DNA from: Flavobacterium sp. ZT3R18
GTDB taxonomy: Bacteria > Bacteroidota > Bacteroidia > Flavobacteriales > Flavobacteriaceae
Length of the DNA: 64,000 nucleotides
Assembly: GCF_007097385.1 (NCBI RefSeq)
Contig: NZ_VJZS01000007.1
Location: forward strand, 62,001-126,000
Reading direction: 5' to 3'
A program made the position numbers and the translations under genes. Shown piece by piece: positions 51,724-61,688 of this stretch. Position 1 is the stretch's first letter. Every line of letters starts with the position of its first letter. Below the pieces are notes generated by a model. The model ran no database searches, was not told the DNA's origin, and worked only from the letters and a program-made list of their open reading frames with translations.

Positions 51724-54144
51724 ATGAAGATATCTTACAACTGGTTAAAACAGTTCATTAAAATAGATTGGAAATCCGAAGAAACATCGGCTTTATTAAC
51801 AGATTTAGGTCTTGAAGTAGAGATAGTTGAAAAATATCAATCTGTAAAAGGAGGACTAGAAGGTATAGTTGTAGGACATGTACTTACTTGTATTCCTCAT
51901 CCCGATGCTGATCGTTTAAAAATTACTACGGTTGATTTAGGTGATGGATTTCCTTTACAAATTGTTTGTGGTGCTTCTAATGTTGATGCAGGACAAAAAG
52001 TAGCTGTTGCAACAATTGGAACCGTATTATATGACAAAGACGATGTTGCTTTTACCATTAAAAAAGGAAAAATTAGAGGACAAGAAAGTCATGGAATGAT
52101 TTGTGCCGAAGACGAATTGGGTCTTGGCGAAAGTCATGACGGAATTATGGTTCTTGACGAATCAATTCCAGCTGGGACTTTGGCTGCTACTGTTTTCAAA
52201 ATCGAAAATGACGAAGTTTTTGAAATAGGATTAACGCCTAACCGTGCCGATGCAATGAGTCATTTGGGAACTGCAAGAGACTTAAGAGCTGGATTTTTGC
52301 AAAGAGGAATCAATGTAGAATTGATTACGCCATCTGTAAGCAATTTTAGAGTTGACAAAAGAACTTTAAAAATTGATGTTGATGTCAAAGAGATTCAACT
52401 TGCACCAAGATATTGTGGAGTTACTATTTCGGGTATAACTGTTAAAGAATCGCCTGAGTGGTTGAAAAACAGATTAAAAGCTATTGGAATCAACCCTAAA
52501 AATAATATTGTAGATGTTACCAATTATGTGTTACATGATTTAGGCCAACCGCTACATGCTTTTGATGCATCAAAAATCAACGGTAAAATTATTGTACAAA
52601 CACTTCCGGGTGGAACTAAATTTACCACTTTAGATGATGTAGAAAGAACTTTACATGAAGAAGATTTGATGATTTGTGACGAAAAAGGTCCACTTTGTAT
52701 TGCGGGAGTTTTTGGCGGAAAAAAATCAGGGGTTTCAGAAACCACGAATTCTATTTTCTTAGAAAGTGCTTACTTTAATCCTGTAAGCATTAGAAAATCG
52801 GCCAAAAGACATCAATTAAATACGGATTCTTCTTTTAGATTTGAAAGAGGAATTGACCCAACCATTACAGAATATGCTTTAAAAAGAGCGGCCTTATTGA
52901 TTCAAGAAGTGGCTGGTGGTGAAATCACATCGGATGTGATTAATATTTACCAAAAGAAAATTGAAGATTTTGCGGTATTTTTAAACTTCAAAAATGTGGC
53001 ACGAATTATTGGTCAAGAAATACCAAAAGATAACATCAAGCAAATTTTGGCTTCTTTAGAAATTAAAATAAATAGCGTTTCAGATGCTGGTTTGGGATTG
53101 GTAATTCCTGCTTATAGAGTTGATGTACAGAGAGAAATTGATGTAATTGAAGAAATTCTACGAGTATACGGTTACAACAATATTATTTTTTCTAAGAAAT
53201 TAAATGCTACCGTTTGTAATTCTCCAAGAAATGAGGATTATAAAGTACAAAATAGTGTGGCTACCCAATTGAATTCTCAAGGTTTTCACGAAATGATGGC
53301 CAATTCATTGACTACAGCTTCGTATGTGCAACTTTCAGAAACCTTGAAAGAGGAATACAATGTAACGATGTTGAATCCGCTAAGTAGTGATTTAGCTACA
53401 ATGCGTCAGTCGTTACTGTTTTCTGGGTTGGAAGCTATATCCTATAATATTAACCGTAAAAATTCAGAATTAAAATTATTTGAATTCGGAAAATCATACC
53501 ATAGATTCCTTTCTGGTTATGAGGAAATTAAGCACTTGACGCTGTTTCAAACAGGAAATAGAAACCAAGAGAATTGGACAAATGCACAAAAACCTTCTGA
53601 TTTCTTTTTGTTTAAAGGATATGTCCAAAGTGTTTTGTCTCGATTGGGTATTGCAAAAGCAAAAAGTGTAGCAGTTACTACTGATGTTTTCTCAGAAGGA
53701 ATTGCTCTAGGTTTAGGAAACGACATTTTAGTTGAATTTGGAGTAGTTAAAAAATCTGTTTTAAAACACTTTGGAATCAAACAAGAAGTTTTCTATGCTG
53801 ATTTTAATTGGGCTGTCGTTTTAAAATTGATGTCCAGCAAAATAAAATATACTGAAATTCCAAAATATCCTGAAGTTCGTAGAGATTTAGCTTTGTTACT
53901 CGATCAAAATGTAACGTATGACAGTATTTACACTATTGCACGACAAACAGAAAAATCATTATTGAAAGACGTAAATTTATTTGATGTCTATGAAGGACAA
54001 AATTTACCCGAAGGTAAAAAATCATACGCATTGAGTTTTACAATTCAAGATAATTCCAAAACTTTGGAAGATGCTCAAATTGATAAAATTATGAGTAAAC
54101 TAATAAAGAATTTTGAAACTGAACTTGGAGCAAGTTTGAGATAG
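51724..54144 (+). CDS. pheT: PheT, phenylalanine-tRNA ligase beta subunit
   Basis: The 806-residue protein pairs with PheS to charge tRNA-Phe. Domains in order: B1/tRNA-binding OB domain (about 39-150, IVVGHVLTCIPHPDADRLKI), B3/B4 editing domain (about 210-385, NIVDVTNYVLHDLGQPLHAFDA), B5 (about 405-475), catalytic-like core (about 490-695) and C-terminal ferredoxin-like anticodon-binding domain (IPKYPEVRRDLALLLD). Length is standard. pheS is not adjacent, so the subunits are encoded separately. Confidence 0.96.
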   Translation: MKISYNWLKQFIKIDWKSEETSALLTDLGLEVEIVEKYQSVKGGLEGIVVGHVLTCIPHPDADRLKITTVDLGDGFPLQIVCGASNVDAGQKVAVATIGTVLYDKDDVAFTIKKGKIRGQESHGMICAEDELGLGESHDGIMVLDESIPAGTLAATVFKIENDEVFEIGLTPNRADAMSHLGTARDLRAGFLQRGINVELITPSVSNFRVDKRTLKIDVDVKEIQLAPRYCGVTISGITVKESPEWLKNRLKAIGINPKNNIVDVTNYVLHDLGQPLHAFDASKINGKIIVQTLPGGTKFTTLDDVERTLHEEDLMICDEKGPLCIAGVFGGKKSGVSETTNSIFLESAYFNPVSIRKSAKRHQLNTDSSFRFERGIDPTITEYALKRAALLIQEVAGGEITSDVINIYQKKIEDFAVFLNFKNVARIIGQEIPKDNIKQILASLEIKINSVSDAGLGLVIPAYRVDVQREIDVIEEILRVYGYNNIIFSKKLNATVCNSPRNEDYKVQNSVATQLNSQGFHEMMANSLTTASYVQLSETLKEEYNVTMLNPLSSDLATMRQSLLFSGLEAISYNINRKNSELKLFEFGKSYHRFLSGYEEIKHLTLFQTGNRNQENWTNAQKPSDFFLFKGYVQSVLSRLGIAKAKSVAVTTDVFSEGIALGLGNDILVEFGVVKKSVLKHFGIKQEVFYADFNWAVVLKLMSSKIKYTEIPKYPEVRRDLALLLDQNVTYDSIYTIARQTEKSLLKDVNLFDVYEGQNLPEGKKSYALSFTIQDNSKTLEDAQIDKIMSKLIKNFETELGASLR

Positions 54145-54169
54145 GTTTGCTTTAATTTAAAAATAAAAG

Positions 54170-54203
54170 AAATCCTAATTCGTAATGAGTTAGGATTTTT
54201 TTT
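54170..54203 (+). terminator. Terminator after pheT
   Basis: AAATCCTAA and TTAGGATTT form a 9-bp stem with an 11-base loop followed by eight T. Confidence 0.85.
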
Positions 54204-54498
54204 GTTTTTCATAATTTCACAAATCACACACACTGTTTTATATTTAAAAATCTGTGCTAATCTGTGAATCCTGATAGCTATTGGGAGTGTTATACCATTT
54301 CGGCTTTAAATTTACTGTGTTAAATTAACCTAACTCTACGCGTCATTTCGAGGTGGAATTTTTATTCTAAAAAAAGCAATATGAAATGACGTATTATTCT
54401 CGTATGTTAATTTCGTTAAATCATTGTCTTTCAATTGATTAAATAAAAACGTCAATGGTAGTGTTTTATTAAAAATGCGATAGCTTTTTTTAATAAAA
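54204..54498. other. Gene-free gap between pheT and the OmpA/PD40 gene
   Basis: No gene is seen here. It holds AATCTGTG repeat text with the decayed palindrome CCTGATAGCTATTGGGAGTG near 54.27 kb and the imperfect inverse pair CGTCATTTCGAGG / GAAATGACG near 54.34-54.39 kb. Confidence 0.5.
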
Positions 54499-54536
54499 TG
54501 TATCGAGAACCCTAGCATTGTAAGCTTCTCGATACA
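54499..54536 (-). terminator. Terminator of the type IX cluster
   Basis: TGTATCGAGAA and TTCTCGATACA form an 11-bp stem, and on the minus strand it runs into TTTTATTAAAAAAA. It lies 15 bases after the last gene of the cluster. Confidence 0.7.
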
Positions 54537-54550
54537 ATTTTGAAATGCTA

Positions 54551-56815
54551 TTATAAATTCGTAATCACAAATTCACTTCTTCTGTTTAATTCGTGTTGTT
54601 CTTCATCACAAGAATCTTCGGGAATGCATTTTATTATCGGAACTGATTCCCCATAACCTTTGGCAGAGATTCTATTTTTAGGAATTCCTTGTTCCAAAAT
54701 ATAAGTTCTGGTTGCATCGGCTCTTTTTTGAGATAGATCCGCGTTGAATTTGTCATTCCCACGGTTATCGGTATGTGAACCAATTTCGACAACCATTTCT
54801 GGATATTTGTTCAGCAATTCAACGATACGATTCAAGATGCGTTTAGAATCTTTTCGAATATACCACATATTATAATCAAAATAAATGGGATCGGTTTTAA
54901 TAATTAAGCGCCCTTTATCTCTTACAACATCTTTCTCAGCAGCAAGAATAGCCGCCATTCTTTCTTTTTTCTTTGCTTCGGCTAATGCTTCTGTTTTTTT
55001 GTCAGCTAGTAGTTTGTCTTTTTTCAATTGCTGAATTGCGGTTAAGTCTGCTAACCTTTTTGCTTCAAGAGCTATTGCATCCTCTTTTTTCTTAAGCATC
55101 AGCGCATTGGTTTCTGCAATTTTATTTTCCCTCAACGCAATGGCAGCTGTTTTTCTTTCTTGTTCAAGAGCTACTAATTCAGCCGCTTTTAATTCTTGTG
55201 CCAAAAGCAAATCGGCGGCTTTCTTTTGTTCTAAAGCTACTTGTTCTTCCTTTTTGATAATTTCTATTGATCGAATTTCCATCGAACCATCATTGGATTT
55301 ATTTCTTTCCCCCGAAATATGAAAGGTTCGTGAATTCTCTGTATAATTTTCTTTGGTAACAAAAACGGAATAGTTGGCTTCACATTCAACAGTAAAACTA
55401 AATTTTCCATCTACAGTAGTGATCGCTTTTTCAATTTCTTGATTAGCACTATTCTTCAAAATTACAATAGCATTTTCTAGTGCCAAATGAGAATCGACAT
55501 CAGTAATAATTCCAGTGATGTATTGTTTGCAATCTTCAACAAGTAAATCTTTGGTTTCCGCCAATGAATAAATATCGTCTTTACCTTTGCCCCCCAATCT
55601 ATCCGAAGAAAAATAACCTTCTTTGCTGTCAGAATCTATATAATAAGCAAAATCATCATAGCCAGAGTTTACAGGAAGTCCAACATTCTCCGCTTTAGAA
55701 TAAGAATTATTTTGAATTTCTGAAACAAAAATATCCAATGCTCCATAACCTTCATGCCCATTGGATGAAAAATACAATTTGTTGTCTTTGGAAACAAAAG
55801 GAAATTGTTCTCTTTTGTTCGTGTTTACTTTATCTCCCAGATTAATTGGATTTCCATAAGTCGAACCGATTATTGAAACACTAAAAATATCAAAAGAACC
55901 CAATGCTCCTGGCATGTCAGATGCAAAATACAATGTCTTTTCATCTGGACTTAAAGCGGGGTGTTCTACTGAATAATCAGGGCTATTGAAAGGTAATGCC
56001 ACAATATTAGTCCATTTTGTATTGACCAATTCGGCTCTAAAAATTTGAATTGCCGAAATTTTGTCTGTATTCTTTCCTCTTCTTCCATTGTTGGAATTAT
56101 TTCGGGTAAAATACATGATTTTGCCATCTTTTGTAAAAACAGCATTTGATTCGTGCATAGCCGATTTTAAATCTTTTGAAAAATAAGTTATAATAGAATC
56201 CTTTGCATTGGTATTTTTTAGCGGAATACTAACTAAATTGAGATAGGTTTCATTATTCCATTTATAGGTTTTATCAAATAGATTGGGTTTCTTTTTAACG
56301 GCTGCAAAAATTAAATGATCTCCTAGAACTACTCCACCAAACTCAGAATTTGCGGTGTTCAGTGCTAAATTCCTAATGGTAAACCGTTCTCCAATGGCAC
56401 TAACATTTTTTAAGTTTTTCACATTCTTATCAAATTTACCTAGAGCCTCTTTATCATTAGAAGCTACATAAAAATCGCGCATCACTTGATCGGCTTCGGT
56501 GTAATTCCCCTGGGATTTCAAAGTTTGTGCATATCGAAAGTAAGATTCTTCATTGAGTGCAACACTTTTGCTTTTGATCAAAAAAGCATATTGTTCTTGC
56601 GCTTTGTCATACTGATTGGTGTAATAATAGCAATCTCCTAAGTTTTGAATTATTGCTACAGCTTGGTTTTTGTTGCTAATTTTTTCATACAAAGGAATGG
56701 CTTCACTATAATAGGTTTTGGCAAACAAACGGTTTACTCTTTGTAAATCCTGCTGTTGGGCTTGCATGCATTGGATCGAAAATACGATTAGGAGTAAAAA
56801 TATATATTTTTTCAT
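54551..56815 (-). CDS. OmpA-family protein with TPR, PD40 and carboxypeptidase-regulatory-like domains (PorE-like)
   Basis: The 754-residue protein has a signal peptide (IFLLLIVFSIQCMQAQ), TPR-like helices (about 25-135), a PD40/WD40-like propeller (about 235-430, e.g. HPALSPDEKTLYFASDMPG), a regulatory Ig-like domain (about 445-520), an Ala/Lys/Glu-rich helical linker (about 540-640) and a C-terminal OmpA domain (about 650-754, VEIGSHTDNRGNDKFNADLS). This order matches PorE and related proteins that link type IX secretion parts to peptidoglycan. It is the last gene of the cluster after the SprF-like gene, 10 bases apart. Confidence 0.9.
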   Translation of the reverse strand: MKKYIFLLLIVFSIQCMQAQQQDLQRVNRLFAKTYYSEAIPLYEKISNKNQAVAIIQNLGDCYYYTNQYDKAQEQYAFLIKSKSVALNEESYFRYAQTLKSQGNYTEADQVMRDFYVASNDKEALGKFDKNVKNLKNVSAIGERFTIRNLALNTANSEFGGVVLGDHLIFAAVKKKPNLFDKTYKWNNETYLNLVSIPLKNTNAKDSIITYFSKDLKSAMHESNAVFTKDGKIMYFTRNNSNNGRRGKNTDKISAIQIFRAELVNTKWTNIVALPFNSPDYSVEHPALSPDEKTLYFASDMPGALGSFDIFSVSIIGSTYGNPINLGDKVNTNKREQFPFVSKDNKLYFSSNGHEGYGALDIFVSEIQNNSYSKAENVGLPVNSGYDDFAYYIDSDSKEGYFSSDRLGGKGKDDIYSLAETKDLLVEDCKQYITGIITDVDSHLALENAIVILKNSANQEIEKAITTVDGKFSFTVECEANYSVFVTKENYTENSRTFHISGERNKSNDGSMEIRSIEIIKKEEQVALEQKKAADLLLAQELKAAELVALEQERKTAAIALRENKIAETNALMLKKKEDAIALEAKRLADLTAIQQLKKDKLLADKKTEALAEAKKKERMAAILAAEKDVVRDKGRLIIKTDPIYFDYNMWYIRKDSKRILNRIVELLNKYPEMVVEIGSHTDNRGNDKFNADLSQKRADATRTYILEQGIPKNRISAKGYGESVPIIKCIPEDSCDEEQHELNRRSEFVITNL

Positions 56816-56825
56816 TTTTTCTTTT

Positions 56826-57761
56826 TTAGAAGAATCTAGGTGATTTATCGTATCCTTTACCTAATAAATCCAAATTATACAATAGTACAATTTCGTGTGA
56901 ACCCGAATTAAATTGGCTAAGATTAGAAACAGTATAATCGTATGAATAACCAATTCTCAAATTGGATGTTACATTGACATTCATCAATAAACTAACAGAA
57001 TCATTAAATCGATAAGCAGCACCAAGTTCGAACTTCTCATTATACAAAACATTCGCAGTTAAATCAACAGATACAGGAGCTCCTGCCACGAATATTGCCA
57101 TAAAAGCAGGTTTCAATTTAAAGGCTTCATTGATGTCAAAAACATAACCGCCAGTGAAATAAGTATGGATTTTTTGAGTGCCAAGCGAGCTTATTTCTTT
57201 TCTTTCTTTGCTGTTTTTTGTCGAAAGTAAGTTGGGTGACGAAATCCCGACATAATAATTATCGGTAAAATAATAGGCCCCTACTCCAATATTGGGTACT
57301 ATTTCATTTACATTTTCGGCAAATGCTTTATCGGTAGAAACATCGCCACTATTCAATCTAAAACCATTAAAGTTGGTACTTATCGATGAGAAACCCGCTT
57401 TTACCCCAAAGGATATATTTTGTTTTTCATCTAATGGGAGTATGTAAGCAAAATCGACAGAAAAGTTAGTCTCTTTTTTGGCTCCATTACCAATATTATC
57501 AGAAATTAAAGAAATCCCAGTTTCTATTTTATTATTTATAGGAGTATGAGCAAATAATGTCAGCGTTTTTGGAGTACCTTCAATTCCTGCCCATTGATAA
57601 CGATACAAGCTTCCTACATTAAGAATTGCAGGAGTAGTTGTTACATAAGCTGGATTTACCGCGCTCATATTGGTCATGTACTGAGTAAAATGAGGGGATT
57701 GTTGAGCACTTACCTTTAGCATGAAAAGGAAAAAACACACAAGAAATATTATTTTCTTCAT
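56826..57761 (-). CDS. PorP/SprF-family type IX secretion outer membrane protein
   Basis: The 311-residue protein has a signal peptide (IIFLVCFFLFMLKVSAQQ) followed at once by the family start PHFTQYMTNMSAVNPAY, then SLYRYQWAGIEGTPKTLTLFAHTPI and repeated beta strands of an outer membrane barrel. SprF-like proteins are needed for secretion and anchoring of the CHU_C-type (type B) substrate encoded next to them. Here that partner is the 1165-residue gene directly upstream, 30 bases away. Confidence 0.94.
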   Translation of the reverse strand: MKKIIFLVCFFLFMLKVSAQQSPHFTQYMTNMSAVNPAYVTTTPAILNVGSLYRYQWAGIEGTPKTLTLFAHTPINNKIETGISLISDNIGNGAKKETNFSVDFAYILPLDEKQNISFGVKAGFSSISTNFNGFRLNSGDVSTDKAFAENVNEIVPNIGVGAYYFTDNYYVGISSPNLLSTKNSKERKEISSLGTQKIHTYFTGGYVFDINEAFKLKPAFMAIFVAGAPVSVDLTANVLYNEKFELGAAYRFNDSVSLLMNVNVTSNLRIGYSYDYTVSNLSQFNSGSHEIVLLYNLDLLGKGYDKSPRFF

Positions 57762-57791
57762 TGGAATAAATTATAAATAAAAAATGTGGAA

Positions 57792-60700
57792 TTATCGGTT
57801 TAAATAAAGTTGACCTTGTTTGGGTTTCAAATTGTCTTTATTGTATTGGATAACATAAAAATAAACTCCTGTAGGCGCATCGCCATTCATAAAGCCAGAA
57901 TTAGAACTTTTACCATCCCAAGCTGGTTTGTTGATATCGCCTTTGAATAAAATATTCCCGTATCTATTAAAAATCTCTAAGTTATAATTTGGAAATAAAA
58001 ATTCGATGTCTATAATTTGAAAGGTTTCATTAACCCCGTCCCCATTTGGTGAAAACCCATCAGGAATAAAGAAATTCTCAGGTGTTGCAGTACAATCCGT
58101 AAGCGAAACCGTTACCACCAATGGACTTGAGGTACACTTTGTATTCGAATCATAATCAAAACCGTAATAGGTAGCTCCTTCTGAAAGCAGATCCGTTTTT
58201 ATAAGCAACTTCCCGTTTGTTACAGCATCATACCAAGCTAAATTTTTAGATGCAGTTGTATTATTGGATAAACTAAGAATAGTCGGTTTGTCAACACCGC
58301 AAAAATCTTGTCCACTTGGTTTTAAAACAGGAATGGTAACCGTATTGATAAGAACACTAATTGGTGTAGCATTTGATTGACAGCCCGTAGTTGGATTTCC
58401 TTCTTTTAGAAAATAATTTGCGGTTACCAAAAGTGCATTTGAAGCTAATGCCGTATTACTGCTAGCCGAAGCATACCATTTATATTGATTTCCGCCTGGT
58501 TGCAAATTCGCTACCGTTGCAAAATCTGTTTCACAAAAAGTCTGATTACCCGCAGTTGGATTATTCGGAATAGCATTTATATCAAAATTCTTAGAAACTG
58601 AGTTGATAATTGTACTACAACTGTTTCCTGCATTGGTAATATCCGTTATAACCAAGGTGTTACTGCCTATTGTTGAAAGTGCTGATCCTAAAATTGAAAA
58701 ACTGGTTTTCCCTGTACTTACAACCAAAGGGATTGTTTGAGAACCTATTGTATTGGCACCAGAAACAGCATAACTCAAAGTAATGTTAGTTAAATTTACT
58801 AATCCGCTAATATCAACATTTGTATCTTGTCCTAAACATCCGTCTTTGATAGTGACAATCATAGTGCTAACATCAGGTACGGCATTTACAACAAAAACTT
58901 TAGTTAGAGTTGAAGTATTAGTACAATGAGTTAACGTATTGGTAATATTGGTAATTGCAATTGTTGTATTTCCTGCTTTTGGAATAAAGTTAGAATTTAT
59001 AGAAAAGGAAGGCATTCCGTTTGTTACAGTTAAAATAGCAGAAACCGGAGTTGTAGTAGTATTACTTCCGCTTAGGTTGTAAAAAATGTTATAATTCCCA
59101 TCGGTAAGATTGGTTGTGCCTGTTGCAAAGTTAATATTAGCATTAAATCCTTGGCAAATTGAAGGAATTGTTACTATTGCACTATTAATTTGAGGCGTTA
59201 AATTAATAATTACAGCAACCGTTTTTAAACTTGATTCACATCCTGTTACTACATTTACTTCCTTTACATAATAATATCCAGTAATTAAAGGTGTTGTACT
59301 AATTAAAGGAACAGTACTTGTAGCCGAATCAAACCATTTGTATTGATTTCCTTGTGGCATTAAATTGGCAACAGTTGCATTGTCAGAAGTACAAAATGGT
59401 TGTGGACTGCTTACAGCAATAATCGGAAGAGGATTTACATTAAAATTTTTAGGAATTGTAGTAGAGATCGAACATCCTGTTAAAGTATTGGTAACATTTG
59501 TAATGGTAAAAGTTGTTACTCCCACAATAGGAATATCAGTTGCTGGAATACTAAAACTCTTAATACCTCCAACGACAGTCAAGGATTTGGTTTGTGGAGG
59601 TACTATTACATTTGCTCCTGAAATAGTGTATTCTATAGAAATATCCGTCAAAGTACCTAAACCAGTCATATCAACAATTGCAGGCTGACCTTGGCAAACA
59701 TCTTTTACTGTTACAATCAAATTACTTAGATCTGGTAATGGATTTACGGTAAATTCTTTATTGAGCGTTGATGTATTGCTACAACCAGTTACAGCGTTGG
59801 TAATTTTGGTAATGGTAATTTTCGTTAATCCCACATTCGGAATCAAATTTTTCGGGATATTAAAAGACCCTAAACCTTCAGTAATACTAAGGACAGCAGT
59901 TGCAGTTTTAGTATTACTACCACTTAAATTGTATGAAATATCATAATCGCCATTAGTAAGATTGGAAGTTCCTAAAAAAAATACTGTTGCATCATCATTT
60001 TTACAAACAGGAAGAATAGTAAGTGTTGCAGCGTTGATTTTTGGAATAGGATAAACATGCAAATCATCCTCTATTGTTCCTATGATATTGGTACAAACAC
60101 CAGGACTATTGGCGACCTTTATATTGAGAATGCTAATGGTATAATCTTTGACAAATTTAAAGTTTGCTCTATCAATGGGAAAACTCAAAACGCCACTGAC
60201 GAAATTTCGAACAATTGTCGTAGATGAAGCTGCTCCAGTAACAAAATAAGTAACTTCATAAGAACCATCAGCTATAAATTGAGTACCACGGGTTAAAACA
60301 GCATTATAAGTAGCGGTTGGAATTTCATTTTCGCAAATATCCGAGTTAACTTCAAGTTTTGCTCCTGTAAAATCAAGGAACTGCTCAATTTTGATTGTAA
60401 TAGTAGTACTCGCGCTTGGCAAACAGATGGCTTCTTTTGGTGTAACGGTATACTTAAAACTATAATTCCCTGCTCCTTTAACATTATAAATATTCTGAAT
60501 ATTTACAATATAATCGGCTGGGAATCCAATTTCCGAAGTACCACTTAATTCAGTCCATCGACCTCCAGAGTCTTCACCTATTAACAAACTATTTAAGTCT
60601 AAATTAGTATAACTGGCTAAATTATTTGAACAAAAATCGGATTTATCAGGGTCTCCTGAGATCGGTTTTCGCTGTATTGTTAAGTGTATAGTTGAAGAGC

Positions 60701-61289
60701 TAGGGGGACATGTAGCTATAGCAGGCACTGTATACTTATAGGAATAAGTACCCGGAATCGGTTGAGGAACAGATGCATTTAGAGTAAAACCAGATAATCC
60801 TCCCTTGTTATCAACATCTTCCCATATTCCATTGGTTTGAGGACTTAGCAAAGTACCATTAAAAACATGAAATAAATTATAACTTGTTTCGCTACTACAA
60901 ATAAGGTTAAAAGCACCAGCTACTCCTGCATAGCCACCAATGGTAATGGTTACTACTGCACTACCTGTGCATCCATTTACATTATTTAAAGAATAGGTAT
61001 AATGAAAAACACCACTTTCTTTAATATCTTGGACGTTTAAGGTACCGTTTACAACATTTAAACCTCCAGAAAAATCATCATCATTCCATGTACCTCCGGC
61101 AGTGTGAATTCCTAATAAAGCGTTCAAATCAACAGGTGGGTTTAAAGGGTTTGCGATGTCACAAACGGTAAGCGAACCATTATTTCCTGCACATTGTGCA
61201 CTCATATTAACGGAACCTAGAAAAAGTAAAAAAAAACTTAGATAAATATATAAAGTAGATTGACTAGAAAAAGATAATTTAGAAATCAT
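57792..61289 (-). CDS. Secreted repeat protein with type B type IX sorting (gliding motility-associated C-terminal) domain
   Basis: The 1165-residue protein has an N-terminal signal (LSFFLLFLGSVNMSAQ), then PKD/Ig-like segments (about 35-300), at least four related modules of about 100 residues (around 415-515, 520-620, 695-800, 800-900) with the recurring text IVTIKDxC..., YNLSGSNT and TNTLTGC, and two GNQYKWF/Y-type modules. It ends with the CHU_C domain: FFIPDGFSPNGDGVNETFQI and PTGVYFYVIQYN. This domain directs export by the type IX system and surface attachment. It is the first gene of the cluster, with TATATTTG as a -7 box. A surface adhesin role is inferred. Confidence 0.92.
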   Translation of the reverse strand: MISKLSFSSQSTLYIYLSFFLLFLGSVNMSAQCAGNNGSLTVCDIANPLNPPVDLNALLGIHTAGGTWNDDDFSGGLNVVNGTLNVQDIKESGVFHYTYSLNNVNGCTGSAVVTITIGGYAGVAGAFNLICSSETSYNLFHVFNGTLLSPQTNGIWEDVDNKGGLSGFTLNASVPQPIPGTYSYKYTVPAIATCPPSSSTIHLTIQRKPISGDPDKSDFCSNNLASYTNLDLNSLLIGEDSGGRWTELSGTSEIGFPADYIVNIQNIYNVKGAGNYSFKYTVTPKEAICLPSASTTITIKIEQFLDFTGAKLEVNSDICENEIPTATYNAVLTRGTQFIADGSYEVTYFVTGAASSTTIVRNFVSGVLSFPIDRANFKFVKDYTISILNIKVANSPGVCTNIIGTIEDDLHVYPIPKINAATLTILPVCKNDDATVFFLGTSNLTNGDYDISYNLSGSNTKTATAVLSITEGLGSFNIPKNLIPNVGLTKITITKITNAVTGCSNTSTLNKEFTVNPLPDLSNLIVTVKDVCQGQPAIVDMTGLGTLTDISIEYTISGANVIVPPQTKSLTVVGGIKSFSIPATDIPIVGVTTFTITNVTNTLTGCSISTTIPKNFNVNPLPIIAVSSPQPFCTSDNATVANLMPQGNQYKWFDSATSTVPLISTTPLITGYYYVKEVNVVTGCESSLKTVAVIINLTPQINSAIVTIPSICQGFNANINFATGTTNLTDGNYNIFYNLSGSNTTTTPVSAILTVTNGMPSFSINSNFIPKAGNTTIAITNITNTLTHCTNTSTLTKVFVVNAVPDVSTMIVTIKDGCLGQDTNVDISGLVNLTNITLSYAVSGANTIGSQTIPLVVSTGKTSFSILGSALSTIGSNTLVITDITNAGNSCSTIINSVSKNFDINAIPNNPTAGNQTFCETDFATVANLQPGGNQYKWYASASSNTALASNALLVTANYFLKEGNPTTGCQSNATPISVLINTVTIPVLKPSGQDFCGVDKPTILSLSNNTTASKNLAWYDAVTNGKLLIKTDLLSEGATYYGFDYDSNTKCTSSPLVVTVSLTDCTATPENFFIPDGFSPNGDGVNETFQIIDIEFLFPNYNLEIFNRYGNILFKGDINKPAWDGKSSNSGFMNGDAPTGVYFYVIQYNKDNLKPKQGQLYLNR

Positions 61290-61312
61290 AAAAAATAATT
61301 GATTTTTTTGTT

Positions 61313-61320
61313 CAAATATA
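61313..61320 (-). promoter_or_regulatory. Promoter -7 box of the type IX cluster
   Basis: The minus strand reads TATATTTG 24 bases before the ATG of the adhesin gene. No clear -33 box is seen. Confidence 0.5.
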
Positions 61321-61688
61321 GATTATTTAAGATAAATTAACACTAATTTATCCTCTTTATGATAAAAAAAAACACTAAAAAGAGGCTTTTCTCCTGTTTT
61401 TATGTAATGTTTTTAAAAATCAGAAATTAGTTTTTATTAGTTTTAGCTATTTTGGCTTTGAGATACCTAGGATGAATAATACCATTACTATTTTATAAAT
61501 TTAATGTTTGAATTTATGTTTGCACTAGGCCTTAAAAACTAAGAATGTTTGTTCTTGTTTAAATGTTAATTTATTTTAAATGTAAAAAAAACAGTAGTAA
61601 TGTTATTCGTATTCTGATTTTATGTATATTGATTTGTGTAAATACTAAATCAACTAATCGTATCAATATTTTTTAGAAGTTAAAAGCT
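61321..61688. other. Gene-free gap between the adhesin and exbD genes
   Basis: It is AT-rich with no palindrome, repeat or short gene that I can support. It must contain the divergent promoters. Confidence 0.5.

Noticed and set aside
59365..59946. Plus-strand frames within the adhesin gene
   Set aside because: They mirror Thr/Asn-rich repeat modules of the adhesin and have no independent support.
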